6,794 bases of DNA from assembly GCA_946405045.1 (NCBI GenBank), contig CAMJFV010000098.1, positions 1 to 6,794 of the forward strand. The letters run 5' to 3'. The notes under the pieces were generated by a model. That model searched no databases and had not been told where the DNA came from. It was given only the letters and a program-made list of their open reading frames with translations. The position numbers and the translations under genes are program-made. The first letter of the stretch is position 1. Every line of letters begins with the position of its first letter. The DNA comes from an uncultured Bacteroidales bacterium. Its GTDB lineage: Bacteria; Bacteroidota; Bacteroidia; Bacteroidales; Paludibacteraceae. Below are positions 1 to 6,017 of the stretch, one piece after another.

Positions 1-1642
1 TTTCGCATATAGCAAAGGAATGTATGACAAGATTCTTAATGATGCTAATGCTCTTAAGAATATAGATATATTGGGAACTCACTTCTATGCAAGTAGTGCT
101 TCCACTAATGATAATTTCTTCAAATACTCCCTTGGCGATCAGAAGATTGCAGCTGATCCAGACAAGGAGTTGTGGATGACGGAATATTACACGTCTTCCA
201 ATGCTACAAACGGATCTCCTTGCCGTGCCAATGTTTGGCCTGAGGCTTTGGAAGTGGCTTATTCAATCCATCGCGGTATGGCTCTTTCTAATATGAGTGC
301 ATATGTGTGGTGGTATTTGAAGAGAAACTATTCTCTGATCAACAACGGAGATACTAATAATGATAACGCTAAGGATGGTCAGATCACAAAGCGTGGTTGG
401 CTTTTCGGTCAGTATGCAAGATTCATCCGCCCTGGATATTATCGTGTAGACTGTACTGTCAATCCAACTTATAATGTGTATACATCTGCCTACAAGAATG
501 GTGATGATGTTGTGATTGTGGCTGTTAATATGAGCACAGAGGCTAAGACAATCAATATTTCGGTTCCAGGCACAAAGGTTCAGCAATGGAATGTATGGAT
601 CACTGATGAAACGAGAAACATGAAGCAACTTGATGCTATCAACAAGAGTTCTTCATTCTCTGTCACTCTTCCTGCTAAGAGTTGTGTGACATATGTGGGT
701 GAGGGTAGTGGTAAGATAAGCTTGGATATCGCAGCTGAAAAACTTGTAATTGAAGAGGGTGACAGCGTGTTGATCACACCTACTTATAAGAGTGAGTCTG
801 AAATCAAGAATATCAAATTCTTCGAGGGCTCAGAGCAGGTTAAAGACAAGTGGGTTGCTCCGTTCTCATTCTATTATGGAGCTGATGCATCTCTAGGAAA
901 GCACACAATCAACGCTATCGCTTACGATGCAAATGGAGAGTCTGGTGAGTCTGCTCCTATCACAATCGAGGTTGTGAAAAAGGCGGCTCCTTTTGGTGGC
1001 GTTGCAGCTAAGATTCCTGGAATCATTGAGGCAGAGAATTTCAATGAGGGAGCATCTGGTATTTCATTCTATGATGCGAAGGATGAGAATAAAGGAGATG
1101 CCACTTACAGATCAGATTCCAATGTAGACGTGTATGTTTGCGACGGTGGTTATGCAGTGGGTTACTGTGAGGCAGGCGAGTGGTTGAAATACACGGTTGA
1201 GGTTGAGAAAGATGGTGAATATATTTTGTCGGCAAATGTTTCAGATGAAGGAGGCGAGTCTACATTCTCTGTAATGTTTGACGAAGATGAGTCGACAAAG
1301 GTTGTGTTTGATACTGAAGATACTGGAGCTTGGACAACTTATAAGGAGTTGGCTTCTGATAAGATTGTCAAACTTTCGGCTGGCAAGCATGATATGCTTG
1401 TTTCGATCGAATCTTCATGGGTGAATATAGATTGGATCAAAGTTAAAAGCTCAGATCCTTCAAAAATAGATGATGCAGTTGCTGAGATTCCTTCTGGTGA
1501 GTACTCTGTGTGTGACGCTAATGGTAAGATTCTTGGCAATGTCACTATCAGCACAAAAGCTGACTTTGATGTAAAATTTGCTGAGTCTGGAATTTATATC
1601 CTCGTCTCTGCAAACGGGAAATCAATCAAATATGTAAAATAA
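1..1642 (+). CDS. GH30 (subfamily 8-like) glucuronoxylanase with Ig-like and CBM6 domains, 5'-truncated
   Basis: The frame is open to the window edge (first full codon at base 2), so the signal peptide and most of the catalytic barrel lie upstream. The ATG at 20 is internal. Visible domains: the end of the GH30 barrel plus its beta-sandwich (about 2-700), a bacterial Ig-like domain (about 710-976), a CBM6 (about 1010-1447, with IEAEN near the start and VNIDWIKV at the end), and a short tail (1448-1639). The WMTEYY motif (Glu codon 182-184) fits the GH30 catalytic nucleophile. WWYLKRNY (305-331) keeps the Trp, Arg and Tyr that subfamily 8 enzymes use to bind the glucuronic acid branch. The family cuts glucuronoxylan relative to a (methyl)glucuronosyl substituent. 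The tail ends in GIYILVSANGKSIKYVK, which resembles the end of a T9SS sorting domain but lacks the usual PNP-containing start. The gene is probably co-transcribed with the next one, 23 bases downstream. Family assignment is strong; the subfamily is inferred from remembered motifs. Confidence 0.9.
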   Translation, partial: FAYSKGMYDKILNDANALKNIDILGTHFYASSASTNDNFFKYSLGDQKIAADPDKELWMTEYYTSSNATNGSPCRANVWPEALEVAYSIHRGMALSNMSAYVWWYLKRNYSLINNGDTNNDNAKDGQITKRGWLFGQYARFIRPGYYRVDCTVNPTYNVYTSAYKNGDDVVIVAVNMSTEAKTINISVPGTKVQQWNVWITDETRNMKQLDAINKSSSFSVTLPAKSCVTYVGEGSGKISLDIAAEKLVIEEGDSVLITPTYKSESEIKNIKFFEGSEQVKDKWVAPFSFYYGADASLGKHTINAIAYDANGESGESAPITIEVVKKAAPFGGVAAKIPGIIEAENFNEGASGISFYDAKDENKGDATYRSDSNVDVYVCDGGYAVGYCEAGEWLKYTVEVEKDGEYILSANVSDEGGESTFSVMFDEDESTKVVFDTEDTGAWTTYKELASDKIVKLSAGKHDMLVSIESSWVNIDWIKVKSSDPSKIDDAVAEIPSGEYSVCDANGKILGNVTISTKADFDVKFAESGIYILVSANGKSIKYVK

Positions 1643-1654
1643 AACAATAAAAAT

Positions 1655-1668
1655 ACACAAATATCATG
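1655..1668 (+). promoter_or_regulatory. A-rich translation start region of the esterase-GH43 gene
   Basis: There is no Shine-Dalgarno sequence before the ATG at 1666. The upstream stretch is A-rich, as is usual in Bacteroidetes. The pattern ACACAAATNNCATG occurs here and again, with identical spacing, at 4864-4877 before the third gene. The start is supported by the signal peptide that begins at this ATG. Confidence 0.4.
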
Positions 1669-4600
1669 AGAACACTTTACAAATCAGTTGTTGTGTCTGC
1701 TATTGGCGCAATGCTTTCGGTATCGGCTGTTGCTCAATCACTTCCTGGTGTTAAAAGCACTATCAGTGTGAACGGAAAAAACCGTACTATTGATGTGTAT
1801 GCACCAAGTGGAATGGGAGAGAATAGACCGATGGTGATTTCTGCTCACGGTATGGGTCAGGACATCGCTTATCAGAAGGAGAATTCTCGTTGGGATCAGG
1901 TAGCTGACACTGCGAAATTCCTTGTTGTTTATCCTCAGTCGGATGGCTCTACTTGGGATTTGTCTGCAAGTGGTGCGGATATCGCTTTTATCAAGGCTAT
2001 CATCAAGGAGATGAGTTCTAAATATAAGATCGATTTGGATCGTGTATATATGTCTGGTTTCTCTATGGGAGGTATGCTTACATATTCTGTGGCTAACTGC
2101 ATGGCAGACCAGATCGCAGCTTGTGCTCCAGTGTCAGGTTATCCTATCGGAGATCTAACTGCAAAACCTTCACGTCCAATGCCAATCATCCATACTAATG
2201 GTGATAAGGATGATGTGGTTCACTATGAGCCTTGGAAAGGAAATTTCAACGGAATGTATCAGGAGCAGCAGGGTGCTTACGCACAGGCTGAGGCTTGGGC
2301 TAAAGCAAATCAGTGTGATGCAACTCCAGTTGAGTCTGTAATCGACGGTGCTGCTACTCGCTATTTATGGAAGAATGGTAAGTGTGGTGTTGAGGTTTGT
2401 TTGAACAAGGTCTATGGAAAAGGACACTGGCCTTCAAACGACAAGTACCATTCTGTACGTGAAATCTGGAAGTTTATCAGCCGATTCTCATTGAACTGTG
2501 GAGAAGTTGGTAATGGCGGAAGTAGTAATGGTGGTGGATCAACTGTTCCTTCTGTCAATGAGGAGGCTGGCCCATATAATGGCTCACCTGCGTCTATCCC
2601 AGGTACTATTGAGGCAGAAGAGTATGATTTTGGTGGACAGGGTGTGGCTTACAACGATAAGGATGAGGAAAACCGTGGAGAGGCATTCCGTAATGATGGA
2701 ATCGACATCTACAAGGGTGGATCAGGATTCGTTATCGGTTACAACCAGAGCGGTGAATGGATGAACTATACTGTAGATGTGAAAGAGACATCAAGATATA
2801 CAGTTACTGTTTCTGCAGCAACAGATAATGCGTCTGCTTCATTCCAATTGTTGATCGATGGTAAGGAGATTACTGGTGAGATCGCTGCTCCTAACACAGG
2901 AGACTTCTCAAAATTCTCTACTGTTATCGCTCGTACAAAGGAGATCTCTGCTGGTAAGCACACTCTTCAGCTAAAGATTACAAGCGACTGGGTTGATATT
3001 GATAACATGAAGTTTGAAAAATATGAGTCGAATGGTGCTGAACCATACGATGCAAACGGTTGTGTGATCGGTGACCGTGACAATGCTGAATTGGCTTCTG
3101 TTTTCTCAACTATCAGTCTAAGCAACGTTAATCCAAAGGTTAAGCCTACTACTAACCATAACCCAATCATGACTCAGCGTTATGGAGCTGACCCATGTGC
3201 TATGGTTTACGGTGACTCTGTGTACATCTATATGACACATGATATCTATGAGTATAAGAATGGAAGTATCACTACTAACGGATACGGTACAATCACTGAG
3301 ATCGTTTGTGTGTCTTCTGCTGACCTTGTAAACTGGACAGACCACGGACCAATGAAGGTGGCCGGAAATGGTGGTATCTCCAAGGCTGTTAACTCTTGGG
3401 CTCCTACTGCTTGCCATGCTAAAATAAATGGTAAGGATCGCTTCTTCCTATATTTCGCTAACAATGGTAATGGTATTTACGTGGTGGCTTCCGATACTCC
3501 TTACGGACCATGGGAAGATGTTAAGAATGGTCAGGGACTAATCACTCGTCAAACTCCAAATTGTGGTAATGTGGAATGGTTGTTCGACCCTGCTGTCCTT
3601 GTAGATGACGACGGTACTGGTTACATCTATTTCGGTGGTGGTGTGCCTAATGGTAAGAATGCAGATCCTGGAACAGCTCGTATCGCTAAGCTTGGAAAAG
3701 ACTTCATCAGTATTGATGGTTCAGCTCAGTCTTTGAATCCTCCTTATCTATTTGAGGATGCCGGTATCAATAAGATTGGTAAAAACTATGTTTACTCATA
3801 TTGTACTAACTGGAACACAGGTGGAAACAACATCGGTATCAGCAATGCTGTTATCTCTACTATGATTTCAACTAATCCAATGACTGGATTCAAGTACGAC
3901 CGCAAGGTGTTTGATAATCCATCTAAGTGGTTAGGTTCAAATGGTAACAACCACCATTCATTCTTTAAGTTTAAGAATAAATGGTACATCACATATCACA
4001 GCCAGTGGATCCAGAATCAGATTGGCGTTGAGGGTGGATATCGTTGTTCACACGTCGACTATGCTAATGTGGATGAGTCAGCAGGAAAGATTATGGGTGT
4101 AGACGCAGGTACTACTAAGGGTGTTAGTCAGGTTGAGCCAGTAGACGCTACTAAGACAATCCAGGCTGAGTGTTTTGCATGGCAGAATGGAATCGAGTCC
4201 AACTACATAGGAAAGTCTACAAATATGGCTGTAAGTGGTAAGAATGGATCTTGGATCGGACTATGTGGTGTTAAGGCTCAGGGAGTTAACAAGTTTAAGG
4301 CTCGTGTCTCTGCTCCATGTGGTGGTGCTATCAGAATTTCAACTGGTTCGGCTGGCGGCCCTGTAATCGGATATTTGAATGTAGAGTCTAACTCTTCATT
4401 TGAAGAGTTTGAGTGTAAATTGACTTCTGATATTCCTACTGCAACAGATTTGTTCTTCACATTCAGTGGTGAGTTGAAGTTCGATTCTTGGAGCATGTAC
4501 TACGATGATCCTGCAGATGATGAGATTATTGACGCAGCTTCTAATTCACTTATGTTGGAGCCTAATCCTGCAAAGGATGTGGTTAAAGTAAGTGGTTTGA

Positions 4601-4758
4601 CAGACGGTGATATTGTTACAATCACATCAATGAATGGTGTAGTTGTGAAGGCATTCGTCGCTGAGTCTGATGACGCTGATGTTGTAGTATCTGATCTTGC
4701 ATCTGGTATCTACGTCGTTTCAAACGGCTCAAATTCAGTAAAACTAATCAAAGATTAA
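1666..4758 (+). CDS. Secreted bifunctional CE1-type esterase / GH43 arabinofuranosidase with CBM6 modules and T9SS tail
   Basis: The protein is 1030 residues. Domains in order: signal peptide (1-23, AVA|Q site); CE1/LpqC-like alpha/beta hydrolase (about 25-278) with GFSMGG nucleophile Ser133, probable Asp182 (GDKDDVV) and His254 (GKGHWP); Gly/Ser-rich linker (281-296); CBM6 (about 309-452); GH43 five-bladed propeller (about 498-820); a second CBM6-like domain (about 823-948); and a T9SS type A tail (about 959-1030, EPNPAKD to GIYVVSNG...KLIKD). In GH43 the likely general base is Asp509 (GADP), the pKa modulator Asp641 (WLFDPAVLVDDDG) and the acid Glu697 (LFEDAG), with NNHHS at 761-765. The propeller resembles Bacillus XynD-type arabinoxylan arabinofuranohydrolases (subfamily 29 from memory). 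Inferred role: one cell-surface or secreted protein removes arabinose and feruloyl or acetyl esters from arabinoxylan. Feruloyl and acetyl specificity cannot be told apart by eye. The 23-base gap to the upstream xylanase implies an operon. Confidence 0.92.
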   Translation: MRTLYKSVVVSAIGAMLSVSAVAQSLPGVKSTISVNGKNRTIDVYAPSGMGENRPMVISAHGMGQDIAYQKENSRWDQVADTAKFLVVYPQSDGSTWDLSASGADIAFIKAIIKEMSSKYKIDLDRVYMSGFSMGGMLTYSVANCMADQIAACAPVSGYPIGDLTAKPSRPMPIIHTNGDKDDVVHYEPWKGNFNGMYQEQQGAYAQAEAWAKANQCDATPVESVIDGAATRYLWKNGKCGVEVCLNKVYGKGHWPSNDKYHSVREIWKFISRFSLNCGEVGNGGSSNGGGSTVPSVNEEAGPYNGSPASIPGTIEAEEYDFGGQGVAYNDKDEENRGEAFRNDGIDIYKGGSGFVIGYNQSGEWMNYTVDVKETSRYTVTVSAATDNASASFQLLIDGKEITGEIAAPNTGDFSKFSTVIARTKEISAGKHTLQLKITSDWVDIDNMKFEKYESNGAEPYDANGCVIGDRDNAELASVFSTISLSNVNPKVKPTTNHNPIMTQRYGADPCAMVYGDSVYIYMTHDIYEYKNGSITTNGYGTITEIVCVSSADLVNWTDHGPMKVAGNGGISKAVNSWAPTACHAKINGKDRFFLYFANNGNGIYVVASDTPYGPWEDVKNGQGLITRQTPNCGNVEWLFDPAVLVDDDGTGYIYFGGGVPNGKNADPGTARIAKLGKDFISIDGSAQSLNPPYLFEDAGINKIGKNYVYSYCTNWNTGGNNIGISNAVISTMISTNPMTGFKYDRKVFDNPSKWLGSNGNNHHSFFKFKNKWYITYHSQWIQNQIGVEGGYRCSHVDYANVDESAGKIMGVDAGTTKGVSQVEPVDATKTIQAECFAWQNGIESNYIGKSTNMAVSGKNGSWIGLCGVKAQGVNKFKARVSAPCGGAIRISTGSAGGPVIGYLNVESNSSFEEFECKLTSDIPTATDLFFTFSGELKFDSWSMYYDDPADDEIIDAASNSLMLEPNPAKDVVKVSGLTDGDIVTITSMNGVVVKAFVAESDDADVVVSDLASGIYVVSNGSNSVKLIKD

Positions 4759-4771
4759 TCAAAACAATAAC

Positions 4772-4801
4772 AGTGGCGATGGTAGTGATACCGTCGTCAC
4801 T
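4772..4801 (+). terminator. 13-bp GTGA-loop hairpin after the CE1-GH43 gene, possible terminator or processing site
   Basis: AGTGGCGATGGTA pairs along its whole length with TACCGTCGTCACT (two G-T wobbles) around a GTGA loop, a GNRA-type tetraloop. It starts 13 bases after the stop codon. What follows is T- and A-rich (TATATATTTATAG), not a clean T run; a run of nine Ts appears only at 4834-4842. This fits either a leaky terminator or an RNA 3'-end stabiliser or cleavage site. The hairpin itself is certain; its function is inferred. Confidence 0.6.
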
Positions 4802-4811
4802 TATATATTTA

Positions 4812-4847
4812 TAGATTTGCTTTGATCTTTGAATTTTTTTTTATTTG
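4812..4847 (+). promoter_or_regulatory. Possible weak Bacteroidetes-type promoter for the third gene
   Basis: TAGATTTG (4812-4819) matches the Bacteroidetes -7 element TAnnTTTG but has no TTTG about 20 bases upstream. Alternatively, TTTG at 4816-4819 lies 20 bases before TTTATTTG (4840-4847), which matches the -7 element at five of six fixed positions. Either would give a short leader to the ATG at 4875. The region is T-rich, so chance matches are likely. Confidence 0.3.
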
Positions 4848-4863
4848 CTTCTAAACTTAAAAC

Positions 4864-4877
4864 ACACAAATGACATG
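4864..4877 (+). promoter_or_regulatory. A-rich translation start region of the secreted hydrolase gene
   Basis: ACACAAATGACATG repeats the ACACAAATNNCATG pattern seen before the preceding gene. It favours the ATG at 4875 over an in-frame TTG at 4845, because the signal peptide starts exactly at this Met. No Shine-Dalgarno sequence is present. Confidence 0.4.
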
Positions 4878-5798
4878 AAAACTTTACTAAAAAACATTAC
4901 AATTGCGGCATCTATAGTCACGTCGTCGACTGTTTTTGCCCAGAACACGATTTACGTCTGTAAAAAAGACGGTAGTTATGTGGAGTATGCTATAAGTGAT
5001 ATCGACAGCATCTCTTTGATTAAACCTGCGTTGCAGGAGCAACCACCTGTAAAGGAAAAATCTTTCTTTTTGTATGGTGACAATGTTGATGATAATGGTC
5101 CTCTTGCATTTAATTGGGACGAGAATGTAGGACCAAGCGGTAATGGTGTTGTCGCATATCCAAAAGAGTTGTCTAACGATCCTAATGTGCTTCATCCTGT
5201 TGCCATTTTCTGTCCTGGTGGTGGTGAGACTCCAAATTCTCAGCCAACTATTCCAAAGCGTTTGGCTTCTATGGGATTTGTAGTATACTCTCAGCCTTCT
5301 ACTTGGGATGGCAATGATGCTAAGAAAGCTTTCGACTGGCTGGAGCAGATGAACAATGATCCAAGTGCAAGATTCTATGGTAAACTAAATATGGAACGTG
5401 TGGCTATCTGTGGACACTCTCAGGGTGGAGTGATGGCAGAGGATTGTGCGAACAAAGATAGTCGTGTGGCGGTGTTGATGCTTCTTAATAGCGGTAGCTT
5501 CTCTCACGACGGTGCAACCAATCTTACAATCCCTACTGGTTTTATCACTGGACATACTGATATGGCTTACGACAACGCGGTAGGTGATTACGGTAATTCA
5601 GCCAACAAGGCTCCAATGTGGCTTGGTATCAAGGGGAATGAAGGTCACGGTTACGGACCATGGGGCGGTTCAAACTGCTGTGTCGCTTGGATCAGATGGC
5701 ACTTGTGCGGAGAGACAAAGTGGCAGAAAGAGTTTATGGAAGGCGGCGGTAAATTCAACAGAGCTGGTGGTTGGGAAGTTAGTACCAAGAACTGGTAA
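4875..5798 (+). CDS. Secreted alpha/beta hydrolase, probable carbohydrate or ester-bond esterase of unclear family
   Basis: The protein is 307 residues. A signal peptide (1-22, VFA|Q) is followed by a short strand-rich segment (24-50, IYVCKKDGSYVEYAISDIDS) of a type that recurs near the N-terminus of secreted Bacteroidales proteins. A compact alpha/beta hydrolase domain covers about 60-300. The nucleophile elbow is GHSQGG with Ser182; Asp229 (TGHTD) and His258 (NEGHGYG) are the likely partners, and FCPGGGE (112-118) fits an oxyanion loop. The layout near the end (CCVAWIRWHLCGE) recalls the dienelactone hydrolase/cutinase-like group, which includes polyesterases. Cys268, Cys269 and Cys278 may form a disulfide. 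There is no T9SS tail, CBM or lipobox, so a periplasmic or soluble exported protein is likely. Position behind two xylan enzymes suggests it removes acetyl or hydroxycinnamoyl esters, but the substrate is inferred. Start chosen at 4875, not the TTG at 4845, because of the signal peptide. Confidence 0.85.
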   Translation: MKTLLKNITIAASIVTSSTVFAQNTIYVCKKDGSYVEYAISDIDSISLIKPALQEQPPVKEKSFFLYGDNVDDNGPLAFNWDENVGPSGNGVVAYPKELSNDPNVLHPVAIFCPGGGETPNSQPTIPKRLASMGFVVYSQPSTWDGNDAKKAFDWLEQMNNDPSARFYGKLNMERVAICGHSQGGVMAEDCANKDSRVAVLMLLNSGSFSHDGATNLTIPTGFITGHTDMAYDNAVGDYGNSANKAPMWLGIKGNEGHGYGPWGGSNCCVAWIRWHLCGETKWQKEFMEGGGKFNRAGGWEVSTKNW

Positions 5799-5846
5799 TC
5801 AATCAGTGATTTAGCTAGTTTTATCTTGATAATTATTAAAATGTAG

Positions 5847-5880
5847 GTGTCACTTCGTCATTTGAAGTGACACTTTTTTT
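5847..5880 (+). terminator. Rho-independent terminator after the secreted hydrolase gene
   Basis: GTGTCACTTC (5847-5856) pairs perfectly with GAAGTGACAC (5864-5873) around a 7-base loop, followed by seven Ts (5874-5880). It lies 48 bases past the stop at 5798. It should end the xylan-enzyme transcript and separate it from the next gene. Confidence 0.9.
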
Positions 5881-5958
5881 GTGACAATCGGATCGCCTAC
5901 CAAATGAATTTATATCGGACAGCAATAATTAAAAATGCTGAATAACTATAGATATCTA

Positions 5959-5990
5959 TTTGTATAAACTGTGTAAAACGAGTAATTTTG
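5959..5990 (+). promoter_or_regulatory. Bacteroidetes housekeeping-type promoter of the DUF2974 gene
   Basis: TTTG at 5959-5962 and TAATTTTG at 5983-5990 match the Bacteroidetes -33 (TTTG) and -7 (TAnnTTTG) elements with a 20-base spacer. Transcription would start near 5996-5999, giving a leader of about 20 bases before the ATG at 6018. The stretch between the terminator and this promoter (5881-5958) holds nothing else I recognise. Confidence 0.75.
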
Positions 5991-6017
5991 TGATAAATAT
6001 CAAAAGTTGGTGAGAAT

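Noticed and set aside
263..628. 121-codon open frame on the - strand
   Set aside because: It is antisense to conserved GH30 coding sequence including the WWYLKRNY motif, with no domain and no promoter.
2498..2764. 88-codon open frame on the + strand inside the CE1-GH43 gene
   Set aside because: It overlaps the linker and CBM6 coding sequence in another frame, and its translation shows no recognisable domain.
1010..3021. Possible DNA repeat formed by the two CBM6-coding segments (about 1010-1447 and 2590-3021)
   Set aside because: The similarity is at protein level (IPGxIEAE, GEWxxYTV, SAGKH), not nucleotide identity, so these are diverged homologous domains and not a recent duplication.
4845..4874. 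Extended start (TTG at 4845) for the secreted hydrolase
   Set aside because: It would add ten residues before an intact signal peptide that begins at the ATG at 4875, and it overlaps the possible promoter.
4870..4878. Two-codon upstream reading frame ATG-ACA-TGA overlapping the start of gene 3
   Set aside because: Such a short frame arises easily in an A-rich leader; there is no second example before gene 2 and nothing suggests it is translated.
4887..5195. 102-codon open frame on the - strand
   Set aside because: It is antisense to the signal peptide and N-terminal part of the secreted hydrolase; the protein has no recognisable features.
5799..6017. Small RNA, tRNA, CRISPR or mobile-element remains in the gap before gene 4
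   Set aside because: Apart from the terminator and the promoter, I saw no cloverleaf, spaced repeats, terminal inverted repeats or transposase remnant.
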